Counted from the stretch's first letter, positions 44,981 to 54,483 are shown. The stretch: 64,000 bases of DNA from Cryomorpha sp963741985 (GCA_963741985.1 CAVUKD010000004.1:620001-684000); one strand, 5' to 3'. Numbers and translations: made by a program. Notes: generated by a model not told the origin, from the letters alone.

Positions 44981-45739
44981 ATGTCGGGACATCAGATTTT
45001 AGGAATCGTGGGAATGCTGTTAATTACCAACACAGCTATTTCTCAAACCAAAGCCGACTCGCTTCACCCTGCGAAACCGGCAGAATCAAATTTTAAGCAA
45101 TACAGCTTCAAAAAGCCTGTAATAGTATCAGGATCCCTAATTGGTTTGGGACTTATTGCGCTTTCCGAAAATGAATTTCTGAGCAATAAAGAATATGAAG
45201 AAGAGCGAAATGAGCATTTTTCAAGTTTTCAAACAAGCTCAGATGACTATTTACAATATGCACCAATTGCAGCGGTATATGGTCTGAATATCGCAGGGGT
45301 AAAAGGGAAAAATAATTTTCGAAACCGGACGGCCCTTTTGGTAAAATCGGAGTTACTTACAGCCGTTGTGGTTTGGTCCTTGAAATATACCACCAAGGAA
45401 GAGCGACCCGATGGAAGTAACCGTAATTCTTTTCCGTCAGGGCATACCGCACAAGCCTTTACGGCGGCTACCTTTATGAGCAAAGAATATGGAGATTTGA
45501 GTCCGTGGTATAGCATAGGTGCTTATGGGGTCGCAACATCAGTGGGTGCCTTGCGGATATTGAATAATAAGCATTATGTATCGGATGTACTTGTAGGAGC
45601 CGGAATTGGAATTCTAACAACAAATCTCGTATATGCAACCCATCAGTATAAGTGGGGAAGTCGGACGAATGTTTCAATTCAGGTGGCACCGACGTATGAT
45701 CAAGGAAAGTTTGGTTTTTATGGGAATGTGCGGTTTTGA
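44981..45739 (+). CDS. PAP2-family phosphatase, periplasmic
   Basis: The 252-residue protein has an N-terminal signal or anchor (about 5-21) and the three PAP2 motifs: KYTTKEERP (Lys135, Arg142), PSGH (152-155) and RILNNKHYVSD (Arg192, His198, Asp202). The active site faces the periplasm. The family removes phosphate from lipid phosphates such as undecaprenyl diphosphate, phosphatidate or lipid A; Bacteroidota lipid A 1- and 4'-phosphatases belong here. It lies just downstream of a decayed PagL-like gene, which makes a lipid A role attractive but unproven. Confidence 0.9.
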   Translation: MSGHQILGIVGMLLITNTAISQTKADSLHPAKPAESNFKQYSFKKPVIVSGSLIGLGLIALSENEFLSNKEYEEERNEHFSSFQTSSDDYLQYAPIAAVYGLNIAGVKGKNNFRNRTALLVKSELLTAVVVWSLKYTTKEERPDGSNRNSFPSGHTAQAFTAATFMSKEYGDLSPWYSIGAYGVATSVGALRILNNKHYVSDVLVGAGIGILTTNLVYATHQYKWGSRTNVSIQVAPTYDQGKFGFYGNVRF

Positions 45740-45852
45740 AATAGGTTTTCTGCTGCTCCATATTCCGATAATCTGCAAAAATGAAAAAAATAGATTTTGA
45801 TACAAGACGATGCTCGCGTAATTACGGAAGGCGGTATCCACGCAGCACCTGC

Positions 45853-45903
45853 AGGAAGATATAGCCTGCAGAACGACGACCGATTGGATTGATATATCTT
45901 CCT
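45853..45903. repeat. Perfect 11-bp inverted repeat
   Basis: AGGAAGATATA (45853-45863) and TATATCTTCCT (45893-45903) are separated by 29 nt. There is no T-run directly after it. It lies in the 280-bp gap before the histidine kinase gene; it could be a transcript-stabilising structure, a regulator site or a scar. Broken coding-like sequence around it (GGIHAAPAGRYSLQ) hints at an old gene remnant. Confidence 0.4.
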
Positions 45904-46018
45904 ATTTGCACAAAATGTAGTTGAAATGCCGAAAGGTCAATTCTTAAAAAGCCGAAGGTCGATACGCCCCAAAGAAAAAAAACCTTACCTTGCTCCTTAT
46001 CAATAATTAAGGGGATCG

Positions 46019-47902
46019 ATGATAACCAAGTTCATCACTGTACTGTTTTTTTGGGTTTGCTTTATTGATTTCACCTGTGCTTTTGGTGCTTTCGAAAACG
46101 GGCTCACGAGCGAAAATACTGTACCTGCGGATTCCTTAGAGGTTTCTGATTCTGCGGCGATATATCAGACACTCTGGGCGAAGGTAGCGCAAGCAAAGTC
46201 AGAAAAAAATCTGAAAAATTTAGCGAAGAGCTACACCGATCTGGCGAATTATCATCGTGAATATGGACATGTTGATAGTGCCTTGACATGTCTGGAGTAT
46301 GCCAAGGCCATTTATGCCAAACATGGGGATAAATCGGAACTGGCTCAAACTTTCCTTTTACTCAATCAAATATACGGGTTGAAAGCAGAATATCTTGACG
46401 CAATGAATGTTACGTACAAAGCGCTTAACATTTACGAAGCTCAAAACGATGAAAAAGGTATAGCGGAATGTTACAGCAATATTGCCAATTTGCTCTATTT
46501 CTCTGAGCGAAATGAGCAAAGCGTGGAATATAGCGCGAAGGCCATTGCCATTCAGAAAAAATTGGGGTTGAAGCGCGATTTAGCGGATTCATATTACACA
46601 AAAGCTTGTCCCGAACTGTTTATTTATGGGAGAATGGATAGTGCCCTAGCGAGTATCAATGAGGCACTGAAACTTTATAAGGAACTGGGCGAAAATGGTT
46701 TTGATTATTTGAAAGCACGCAACTGGCGGGGAAATGTTTATAAATACTTGGGTCAATATGATAGGGCACTTGCCGATTACAACGCGAATTTGGAAAGTGC
46801 TAAAAAACAGAATATCAATCACTATGAGTTGGCTTCCTACGCCAACATAGGACATGTATATTTACTGGAAGGTGAATATAATAAGGCTCTTCCGAATAAT
46901 CTCAAGGCCATAGCGATGATGAAAGAAACGGGCGATAAAAGCAATTTGTGGGAAAACTATATGCACGTATCGAACGCTTATGAAAACCTTGGACAGGCGG
47001 ACTCAGCCTTAAAATATGAAAAACTTTACAGTGAAAATTATTCGGACTACTTAGGTTCGATTATAGCACGTCAAGAAACGGAGGCAGAAGTAAAATACGA
47101 AACCCGCAAGAAAAACGAAACCATAAATACCCAAGCGGAAGAATTGGTCGCTCAGGATCGGATTCAAAAACGCTATATACTTTTTGCGGCTTTCCTTTTC
47201 TTCTTTTTATTGCTGCTTTTGTTCAGTTACTTACAAAGACAAAAACGCAATCTTCAACTGAGCTTGCTGAATGAAGAACTCGACGCTAAAAACCGCCAGA
47301 ATGAACTCTTGATGAAGGAGATTCACCACCGGGTGAAAAATAATTTGGAGATGGTGAAAAGTTTGTTGGCTTTGCAATCTGCCAAGACCGATGACCCTGC
47401 GAGCCGTGCAGCGATTCTCGCAGGTCAGAGCCGGGTGCAGTCGATGGGGATAATCCACCAAAAGCTTTACCGAGGAGACAAACTCGATAGCATTGAAATG
47501 AAGGACTATTTTGAAAATCTGACGGAAGATATTCTAGACAGCTTTCAAGCCGCAAATCAGGTGAGCATTGATTGTGAAATGGAACCCCTCGATCTTAATA
47601 TCGATACCGCAATACCGATAGGATTGATCGTCAATGAATTAGTTTCCAATTCATTGAAGTATGCATTCCCAAATGGTCAAGCGGGCGAGATTAAACTTTC
47701 GCTGAAGCAAAAAACAGATGGACTCCATCTAAAAGTTAGCGACAATGGCGTTGGCTTTACGATGGGAAGCGAGCCAAAAGGCACCGGCTTCGGTTCGCAA
47801 TTGATTGATCTTCTCACACGCCAGCTCAATGGAGTACTTTGCAAAGAAAACCAAGTAGGTACCTCTATACTTTTTCATTTTCATCCCAACAAAGCTGCAT
47901 AG
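46019..47902 (+). CDS. TPR-containing sensor histidine kinase (HisKA_2 type)
   Basis: The 627-residue protein has a signal peptide (about 1-22), tetratricopeptide repeats (about 45-340), a short coiled coil, one membrane helix (about 381-399), a second coiled coil, then the phospho-acceptor domain. Its EIHHRVKNNLEMVKSLL has the candidate His at 436 (or 437), followed by an HATPase domain (NELVSNSLKYAF, DNGVGF, GTGFGSQLI). The helper domain is of the HisKA_2 group. The periplasmic TPR region would sense a protein or peptide. It abuts the LytTR regulator gene with no spacer, so the two form a two-component pair. Confidence 0.92.
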   Translation: MITKFITVLFFWVCFIDFTCAFGAFENGLTSENTVPADSLEVSDSAAIYQTLWAKVAQAKSEKNLKNLAKSYTDLANYHREYGHVDSALTCLEYAKAIYAKHGDKSELAQTFLLLNQIYGLKAEYLDAMNVTYKALNIYEAQNDEKGIAECYSNIANLLYFSERNEQSVEYSAKAIAIQKKLGLKRDLADSYYTKACPELFIYGRMDSALASINEALKLYKELGENGFDYLKARNWRGNVYKYLGQYDRALADYNANLESAKKQNINHYELASYANIGHVYLLEGEYNKALPNNLKAIAMMKETGDKSNLWENYMHVSNAYENLGQADSALKYEKLYSENYSDYLGSIIARQETEAEVKYETRKKNETINTQAEELVAQDRIQKRYILFAAFLFFFLLLLLFSYLQRQKRNLQLSLLNEELDAKNRQNELLMKEIHHRVKNNLEMVKSLLALQSAKTDDPASRAAILAGQSRVQSMGIIHQKLYRGDKLDSIEMKDYFENLTEDILDSFQAANQVSIDCEMEPLDLNIDTAIPIGLIVNELVSNSLKYAFPNGQAGEIKLSLKQKTDGLHLKVSDNGVGFTMGSEPKGTGFGSQLIDLLTRQLNGVLCKENQVGTSILFHFHPNKAA

Positions 47903-48652
47903 ATGAATTCAAAAATGCACATATTGATTGTGGAAGATGAGATGCTCCTGGCGGCACATACCGCATTGAAAATAAAAGAGATGGGGCATGAAGTGCACGG
48001 GATTTTCCCTCGTGGGGAGGAGGCAGTTTCACAGATCGCTCAAAACCCACCAGATCTGATTTTGATGGACATTCAGCTAAATGGTAAGCTAAACGGAATT
48101 GAAACAGCTCTTGAAATCCAGAAAACACATGACATTCCGATCATATATGTGACGGCCAATAATGACAAAACACATTTCGATCAAGCCATGGAAACGCATC
48201 CATTTGCTTTTATTTCCAAACCGGCAAAAAAACTTGAGCTTGAGCGTGCGATCGGTTTAGTTGGAAAGCAAATAGAACACGAAAGGCAAAAGAGTGAACA
48301 ATTTTCATCCATAAATGAAGGAGGGACACCTTATATGGTAAGTGATTGCATATATGTGCGCGACCACGAAAAAATGGTAAAAGTTTGCATTGATGATATT
48401 TATTATGTGGAGGCCGATCGCAATTATTGCCGTATTCATACCAAGCATAAACAGCATATGCTCGTGGTTACTTTGAAGGAGATGGATCAGAAACTACCGC
48501 CGCGTTATTTTTTACGTATTCACCGCTCCTTTATCGTAAATCTTATGCATATCGATGAAGTTGCTGCGAGCCATATCGTTGTGGATAAACGAGCTGTACC
48601 TGTTAGCAAACCACTGAAGGAGGAATTGCTGAAGCGGTTGCAAACCATTTAG
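47903..48652 (+). CDS. LytTR-family response regulator
   Basis: The 249-residue protein has a receiver domain (about 5-125) with acidic pocket IVEDE, phospho-acceptor Asp56 (LILMDIQL) and Lys in FISKPAKK (about 106). A linker leads to a LytTR DNA-binding domain (about 150-249) with DIYYVEADRNYCRIHT and the FLRIHRSFIVNLMHID signature. It is the partner of the TPR histidine kinase that ends one base earlier. The regulon is unknown. Confidence 0.93.
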   Translation: MNSKMHILIVEDEMLLAAHTALKIKEMGHEVHGIFPRGEEAVSQIAQNPPDLILMDIQLNGKLNGIETALEIQKTHDIPIIYVTANNDKTHFDQAMETHPFAFISKPAKKLELERAIGLVGKQIEHERQKSEQFSSINEGGTPYMVSDCIYVRDHEKMVKVCIDDIYYVEADRNYCRIHTKHKQHMLVVTLKEMDQKLPPRYFLRIHRSFIVNLMHIDEVAASHIVVDKRAVPVSKPLKEELLKRLQTI

Positions 48653-48788
48653 TATTTTTAAGCATACCCAACTTTATCAGGTAGCATTTCAAGAAAAGGC
48701 TTAAAACATTCATACAATATTCGCGTTGTGATACAATTGTCCGTAACTTTCGTCAAAATTAATTGTACACATCTCAAAAACGCAGCTT

Positions 48789-48989
48789 ATGACACGTCAG
48801 CATCCCTTTTTTATTATCGGAAGTATTGGAATAGCTCTTACTGCGTTGATACATCTTCTTGCCACGGCACTTGCTGACGTTATTAACCACACAGTTTTCT
48901 TCACATTCTATCTCATTTTCGGATTAATGCTACTTTTCGGCTCGGGTAAAACGCGTCGTTTGGAACGGGTGCGAGTGCGTAAGTATTAA
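48789..48989 (+). CDS. Small membrane protein, hypothetical
   Basis: A 66-residue frame with an ATG start, two hydrophobic helices (about 7-29 and 35-50) and a strongly basic C-terminal tail (KTRRLERVRVRKY). The positive-inside rule places the tail in the cytoplasm. No family is recognised. It follows the response regulator by 136 bp and may belong to its regulon; this is a guess from position alone. Confidence 0.6.
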   Translation: MTRQHPFFIIGSIGIALTALIHLLATALADVINHTVFFTFYLIFGLMLLFGSGKTRRLERVRVRKY

Positions 48990-49220
48990 TTTTTTCCATT
49001 ACATCCCCTCCCCTTTCTATATGGAATCCCAAACAGTCAAAAGAGGAGACAAATTTTTGCACAGATGGAAATATACAATCGATTAGTGCGGAAATAATCA
49101 GATAACGGGGCATGTGATTTAAAATTCACGAATCCTCATATCGCTTGCACCCTTCGGGATAATTTCGAAGACTGAAAATTCGAGAATTTTTTCTCACTCA
49201 ATTTCGTAATTGATTTTTTT

Positions 49221-50324
49221 TCAGAATAGCATATTCAGCTTCTGCCACATTTCATCGTGAAAAAGTACTGGCACCAAAGCATTATCGGGTGCTTCGCCCA
49301 TTCGTATCACAACCATATTTTTACTTGGAATGACATCTACAAACTGGCCATTCTTGCCCATTGCTGCAAATAAATCCGTCGGTGCATTTGGTGAGATGGA
49401 TGTATTGAATGAAAATGGTAACCCGGGCAAAATAGTAGATTCTTTCCCATTGAGCCAGGTAAGAAAACCGTACGAAGGATTCAAATTCTGAGAAGAATTC
49501 GTCATAGAATCGAAATATTCCGGATCGTTCAAAATGGAATCCGTTTCCCAAACACCCGTGTTTAGAAGTAGAAGACCAAATCTTGCGGCATCGCGAGCTG
49601 TGCTCCAATACACATTGTTGTAATCAGAGGGAATCCAGGTACCTTCCATGCCTATCTTGGTCTCAATGCGCTGATCAGTAAAATCATTAAAAGTAGTGCC
49701 AGCTGCATTGCTAATTACCGATTCGAGAAGCGTGTAGGGCGCATTGTGATAATACCATTGTGTACCTGCATCTGCTTTATACTGGAGACATTCGGGATCG
49801 GTGCAATCAATATTTCCGGTGTTATAATCGAGACCGGTAGTCATTGTAAGCTGGTTTTTAATCAAAATCAGATTCTCTTTTTCAGTGGGCTCATTTGTCC
49901 AGCCCGTTCCCAGATAATCCGACGTTTTATCCTCTATATTGAGAAGACCTTCATTTTGCGCGACTCCCACGAGAAAAGCGGTAAGTGTTTTTCCGGCAGA
50001 TGCCCAGTACCATTTTGTGTCGACCGTAAATGGTCCAATATTAAGTATGTCATTTCCCCAATATTTTTCGGAAACGATTTTGCCATTTTTTAGAATCATG
50101 AAGGCTCGGGTGCCGTTCAACTCAAGAAAGTTATACAAATCGGCAACACCGCTTGTGTCCCACCCCGCTTCCGCAAAAGAAGTAGTATCCCATTCGATTC
50201 CGGTTGCTGGCGGAAAGTACATTCCGGAAGCTGTTGTTGGATTTTCGACCGGAGTTTCATCGTCTTTTTTGCAAGAGGTTGCGCCTAGAAAAATTAACAG
50301 GAATAGAAGTAGCGAAGTTTTCAT
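49221..50324 (-). CDS. Serine hydrolase, class C beta-lactamase-like lipoprotein
   Basis: I use the ATG at 50324 (367 aa), which begins a lipoprotein signal with Cys18 (GATSCKK); the frame starts six codons earlier. The active-site SxxK is Ser109-Ala-Gly-Lys112 (YWASAGKTLTAFLVG), and a YxN-type motif is visible as YHN in WYYHNAPYTLLES. The fold is that of penicillin-recognising enzymes and esterases such as EstB or Pbp4*-like proteins. It probably hydrolyses a peptide or ester outside the cytoplasm; resistance is not implied. It stands alone. Confidence 0.88.
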   Translation of the reverse strand: MKTSLLLFLLIFLGATSCKKDDETPVENPTTASGMYFPPATGIEWDTTSFAEAGWDTSGVADLYNFLELNGTRAFMILKNGKIVSEKYWGNDILNIGPFTVDTKWYWASAGKTLTAFLVGVAQNEGLLNIEDKTSDYLGTGWTNEPTEKENLILIKNQLTMTTGLDYNTGNIDCTDPECLQYKADAGTQWYYHNAPYTLLESVISNAAGTTFNDFTDQRIETKIGMEGTWIPSDYNNVYWSTARDAARFGLLLLNTGVWETDSILNDPEYFDSMTNSSQNLNPSYGFLTWLNGKESTILPGLPFSFNTSISPNAPTDLFAAMGKNGQFVDVIPSKNMVVIRMGEAPDNALVPVLFHDEMWQKLNMLF

Positions 50325-50851
50325 GGTGGTTTGACTGTACATTTTTGAAAAGGTTTAAAAGGCTTTAAGGAATAAGCATTAAGCTGAGCTTGCCTAAAAC
50401 ACAATGGCAAATAGGAATAGCCAATTCGTAATCAATATCATCTATTACAGCAAAGGAGTCGATATCTCTTTAACAGCGACGAAGGGGAGTATTTTCATCA
50501 CAGTAAGGAGCCGGGAGGGTTAGCGCAGCAAATAAAGCGCACGAAGTTGACGCAGAGAATTCATAGAAGTTGAGGCACTCGCGCATGTGATAGTAGTCAT
50601 GTGTTCATGGTTCTTCAATCTTAAAACACTCATACCTATATATCTGGGATTTTCTTTGATTCTATTTGGTTCAAATTGGCGCATCTTAATTCGCTAATTC
50701 GTAATTCGTAAGTGCCCCCGATAACTCCACCCCTATTTTCGGACAGTAATTCGATTGATTCGTCCTAGTAGGCTTTTGATTTTTGTTTTCAGGTGGTTAT
50801 TTGGCTCTATAATATAAACAGCCATTAACTAACGGCACTAAAAACCAAACC
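50325..50851. other. Intergenic region before the SnoaL-like cluster
   Basis: About 525 bp with no gene, RNA or strong repeat that I can support. Short AATTCG-type direct repeats occur near 50685-50715. The right end should hold the promoter of the gene at 50852. Confidence 0.45.
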
Positions 50852-51766
50852 ATGAAGTATTCAACTTTAGCAGGATTTGCACTAATCCTCATTTCACTAA
50901 CAGCTTGCCAATCCGAGCAACGCTACACCCAACAATCGCCTGAAATAGACACGGTAAAAAAGGCACTCAAAGACTACAACAACAAAGACTACAACTTCAG
51001 CTATTTTGCCGACACAGCAAAAACCTACTTCAACACCAGCGAGAAACCCATGACCAACGCTGAGACGGTCGCTTTTCACGAAGGCAATGATGCCAATTAT
51101 TCATCACGGGGATTCACAGGTAAAAATGAGGAGTATGAAATGGTGAAAACCGACGACGGAGAAACCTGGGTAAACTATTGGGGCGACTGGAGTTGCACCT
51201 TAGCGGCAAATGGCAAGAAAATAGGTTTTCCAATTAGTCTGACCTATCGATTTGTAGATGGTAAAATCGTACGACAAGTCGGTTTTTGGGATCCAACTGA
51301 GGTAGTACTCAGCCTCATGGAATTGGATGCTGCCTCAAATATGCCGGCGGATGAGAAAACCATAAAATCAGTAGCGGACCAAATCGCCAAAGCTTGGAAC
51401 ACCAAGGATATGGATTTAATAAAAGCCAATTTGGTCGATAATTTCGTGAGAAACACAAATGGAATAAATCAGGGCAACAGCGTGAAAGACTACATAGCCA
51501 TCATGCAAGGCAATTTTACAGCTTTTCCCGATTTAGGTATTCAGGTGGACGAACTGACCATTAAAGGAAACAATGCTTTTGTAAAATGGACGCTTACCGG
51601 CACCAACACCGGAGAATTTAACGGGAATGCGCCCACAAACAACAAAGTGAAAATAGAAGGATTCAGCAAATGGAGTTTCGACACAGACGGCAAAGCAACG
51701 CAGGAAGACGCCTACTTGGATAATCAGGCCTTACTTGACCAAATGGATTTAACGGCATCGAAATAA
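50852..51766 (+). CDS. SnoaL/NTF2-like lipoprotein with two domains
   Basis: The 304-residue protein has a lipoprotein signal (LTAC, Cys19) and two cone-fold NTF2-like domains (about 25-150 and 165-300). The second shows the SnoaL/ester-cyclase pattern: AWNTKDMDLIKANLVDNFVR, AFPDLGIQVDEL, FVKWTLTGTNTGEF. Such domains in the cytoplasm catalyse cyclisation or hydrolysis of small molecules; a lipoprotein version is unusual. It is the first of three exported proteins of this fold within 5 kb, which points to a shared extracytoplasmic process. Confidence 0.82.
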   Translation: MKYSTLAGFALILISLTACQSEQRYTQQSPEIDTVKKALKDYNNKDYNFSYFADTAKTYFNTSEKPMTNAETVAFHEGNDANYSSRGFTGKNEEYEMVKTDDGETWVNYWGDWSCTLAANGKKIGFPISLTYRFVDGKIVRQVGFWDPTEVVLSLMELDAASNMPADEKTIKSVADQIAKAWNTKDMDLIKANLVDNFVRNTNGINQGNSVKDYIAIMQGNFTAFPDLGIQVDELTIKGNNAFVKWTLTGTNTGEFNGNAPTNNKVKIEGFSKWSFDTDGKATQEDAYLDNQALLDQMDLTASK

Positions 51767-51869
51767 TCACATTCAACCGATGAAACGAGGGTAAAAAATA
51801 GCCGATATGGGTATTTGAACACCCATTATTTAGGATTTTTAAGATTATTAATCGCAACGCTCAGATAGA

Positions 51870-52811
51870 ATGAAAACTGTAGGCATCATAGGAGGTTCGG
51901 GCTTTATAGGAAGCTACGTCACTCAAAAATTCCTCGAAGAAGAATTCGATGTTAAAGTAGGAGTTACTGATATAAAGAACAGCAAGAAGTATCGGCATTT
52001 ATTCAAAATGAAAAATGCCGACAACCTTACGATCAGTGAACTTAAGGTTGAAGACAAAGAAGCATTAGCCGAATTTGTAAGTAACTGTAGCATCGTGATT
52101 CACGGAGGAACCCCATTTATACTCGAAGTAAAAGATCCACAAGCCGAACTCTTTGATCCAACGATAAAAGGCACCGAGAATTTTCTCGAAGTGGTGAGCA
52201 AGACAGTTGGCATTGAAAAAGTGGTTTTCATAGCATCCATTGCCGGGTGGAATACAAACTTTCCGATGCCTGCCGGCTCGAAAAGGTTTACCGATACATT
52301 TGACGAAAGTGACGCACGCTATACCAGTACCGAGAGTCATCCCTACGCTCAGGCAAAATTTATTGCCAACCAAACGGTGCGTAATTTCATAAATGAACAT
52401 CCGAAATTATCTTTTGAAATTGTTACGGTTTCGCCGGTAGGGGTCATGGGTAAGGCTCTATCAAACCGAGAAGACAGCACATCGCAGGGCTTGCAGTATT
52501 TGTTTAAAAACAAAATTGCTCCTGATGATTTCACGAAAATGCTTTATGCGAATGATGTGCCCTTTGCCTTAGTAGATGTGGGCGATGTGGCAAATGCGAT
52601 TTTTAAAGCAGGAACCATAAATGGACTCCACGGTAAGGATTATTTGCTGACAAGCGAAACATATAAAGTCTCGGATATGCACGAAATGCTGAATGGTCGT
52701 GAACCGAAAGTCAAACCATTTATAGCTTATAAAAACGATTTAGCGAAAGCTGATCTGGGAATGAAATTTCGACCGGTAAAAGAAACGTTACATACTTATT
52801 CAAATCAATAA
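51870..52811 (+). CDS. NAD(P)-dependent reductase, extended SDR family
   Basis: The 313-residue protein has a Rossmann GGSGFIGSY motif (about 8-16) and the catalytic YAQAK pair, Tyr159 and Lys163. Overall it resembles dihydroflavonol-4-reductase/aldehyde reductase-like short-chain dehydrogenases. It should reduce or epimerise a small carbonyl compound in the cytoplasm. The last 18 codons occur again, 48 of 54 bases identical, at 53781-53834, showing that a second copy once followed. Confidence 0.87.
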   Translation: MKTVGIIGGSGFIGSYVTQKFLEEEFDVKVGVTDIKNSKKYRHLFKMKNADNLTISELKVEDKEALAEFVSNCSIVIHGGTPFILEVKDPQAELFDPTIKGTENFLEVVSKTVGIEKVVFIASIAGWNTNFPMPAGSKRFTDTFDESDARYTSTESHPYAQAKFIANQTVRNFINEHPKLSFEIVTVSPVGVMGKALSNREDSTSQGLQYLFKNKIAPDDFTKMLYANDVPFALVDVGDVANAIFKAGTINGLHGKDYLLTSETYKVSDMHEMLNGREPKVKPFIAYKNDLAKADLGMKFRPVKETLHTYSNQ

Positions 52812-52857
52812 TCAATAAAAACCGTTTCGCGGAAGCGAAACACAAAAACCAAACACC

Positions 52858-53628
52858 ATGAAAAAGTTAATTATAGTATTGCTCTTTCTGCCCCTTTTGG
52901 CAGGAGCCCAAGACAAAAGCGAATACCGGATATTCGAAAGCGCTAACCTCATTCCAAAGTCAGGCGAGGTAGAAGAATTAGAAGCCGGATTAAAAGAGCA
53001 CAACAAAAAATATCATAGTAAAGACGACTTTGCGGCACGCGTCTATTGGATTGCCAACGGCCCAAATACCGGAAGTTATCACTGGTCAATGGGAAGTCTC
53101 CCTTGGAGTGCATTGGACAATGTACCTTATGATAAAGCCGAACACGCTGCCGACTGGAATAAAAATGTACAGGCTCATTGCACTCCTTGGAGCGGCGATC
53201 AAGGCTACTGGAAATTCAACACCGAGTTATCCCAGTTTCCAAAAGACTTCACCATAAATAAACTTCTGGTAACTTACTACGATGTAAAACGCGGCGAGTG
53301 GGATAAAGCCATGGCATTGGTAAAAAAGGTGACCGACGTATATCATCAAAAACTACCGGCTGATACCTATGGCATCTACACGAATGAACTTCCGAGTACG
53401 AAAGAAGGTCGGGACATCGCAGTGATTTCCTTTTTTGAGAAAGCAGCATGGATGGGCGAAGATCACAGCATTAAACCAATGTATGAGGAAGTATACGGTG
53501 CCGGTAGTTTCGCCGAATTTCTTAAAGAATGGATGGAAGTAACCATCGGATCTGAAGATGAGCTTTGGATATTCCGTGACGATCTTAGCGGCAAAAACGG
53601 AGATGTAAAAGCTCAGCCTAAAAAATAG
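52858..53628 (+). CDS. Secreted protein of unknown function
   Basis: The 256-residue protein has a classical signal peptide (about 1-18, ending AGAQ). The mature part looks like two similar alpha/beta units, with Trp-rich stretches (YWIANGPNTGSYHWSMGSLPW at the start) and a helix-strand order that would suit dimeric alpha-beta-barrel folds like those of monooxygenase/EthD proteins. I cannot name a family. It is co-directional with the reductase (46 bp upstream) and the SnoaL-like genes, so it belongs to the same cluster. Confidence 0.72.
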   Translation: MKKLIIVLLFLPLLAGAQDKSEYRIFESANLIPKSGEVEELEAGLKEHNKKYHSKDDFAARVYWIANGPNTGSYHWSMGSLPWSALDNVPYDKAEHAADWNKNVQAHCTPWSGDQGYWKFNTELSQFPKDFTINKLLVTYYDVKRGEWDKAMALVKKVTDVYHQKLPADTYGIYTNELPSTKEGRDIAVISFFEKAAWMGEDHSIKPMYEEVYGAGSFAEFLKEWMEVTIGSEDELWIFRDDLSGKNGDVKAQPKK

Positions 53629-53780
53629 ATTAGCGAACCATCAACCAAAATCAAATCATCATGGATTGCGCTTCACCGTTCTGATTTTTACTCGCGTCAA
53701 ATGATCGTGTAAAAATTCGGTGTCGCTCAATTCGGATGATTATAATGAGACTCATGTAGATCACTATATAGGATTGAATC

Positions 53781-53834
53781 GGAATGAAATTCAAACAGGT
53801 AAAAGAAACTTTACATACTTATTCAAACCAATAA
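53781..53834 (+). pseudogene. 3'-end remnant of a second SDR reductase gene
   Basis: Eighteen codons ending in TAA encode GMKFKQVKETLHTYSNQ, nearly the same as the C-terminus of the reductase at 51870 (GMKFRPVKETLHTYSNQ), with 48 of 54 bases identical. The bases after the stop (TAATCAAT...) are also shared. No upstream part of the gene is present. It is a deletion or recombination scar. Confidence 0.75.
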
Positions 53835-53854
53835 TCAATCAATAACCAATCAGT

Positions 53855-54415
53855 ATGAAAACAACAAAAATCTTGTTGCTTGTTTTTACAAGCCTTTTAC
53901 TCGTCGGATCGATAACGAGCTTTCAAAATGCATCTTCAGCATCTCCCGATACTCCGGATGAATCGGAAAGATGCGCCGAACTTGAAAATGCCCAAAAACA
54001 ATTAGAGGCCAATCTCGAAATGTACCAAACGGTATGGGATGAAATAATAAATGAAGGCAAAATTGATGAGATAAATGCGGACAATTTTGATGCGAATATT
54101 GTAGGTATCGCTTCACCGGAAAATGTAGTCGGTATCGATGCTTTCAAAGCCTATTACCAAAACTATCTCACCGGATTTTCGGATGTCTCTTTTACAGTTA
54201 CTGATCTTTTCGGTCAAGAGGATAACATCGTGAAGCGCTGGAATTTTAAAGGAACCCATACAGGCGACTTTTTTGGAATTCCGGCAACGGGGAATACGGT
54301 AGATATTAATGGTGTAACGATTGTAAAAATGAAGGATGGTAAGATAGCTCAAGAGGAAGATATTCTTGACAATCTGGAATTTATGCAACAACTTGGATTG
54401 ATACCGAGAGAATAA
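53855..54415 (+). CDS. Secreted SnoaL-like (ester cyclase type) protein
   Basis: The 186-residue protein has a signal peptide (about 1-22) and one SnoaL-like domain (about 45-180). It shows INADNFDANIVGIA, GIDAFKAYYQNYLTGFSDVSF, KRWNFKGTHTGDFFGIPATG and the closing DGKIAQEEDILDNLEFMQQLG, the standard ester cyclase/polyketide-cyclase-like order. The acidic residues lining the cavity are retained. It starts 20 bp after the reductase remnant. Confidence 0.85.
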   Translation: MKTTKILLLVFTSLLLVGSITSFQNASSASPDTPDESERCAELENAQKQLEANLEMYQTVWDEIINEGKIDEINADNFDANIVGIASPENVVGIDAFKAYYQNYLTGFSDVSFTVTDLFGQEDNIVKRWNFKGTHTGDFFGIPATGNTVDINGVTIVKMKDGKIAQEEDILDNLEFMQQLGLIPRE

Positions 54416-54483
54416 AATTGGATAACTGATCGAAAACAACCATGATATTAAATTCCAAAATTAGAAGTCAGGCTACCATCGAG

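Noticed and set aside
49221..50324. Reading the serine hydrolase as a beta-lactam resistance gene
   Set aside because: The SxxK and YxN motifs are shared by many esterases and peptidases; the lipoprotein form and lack of context do not support resistance.
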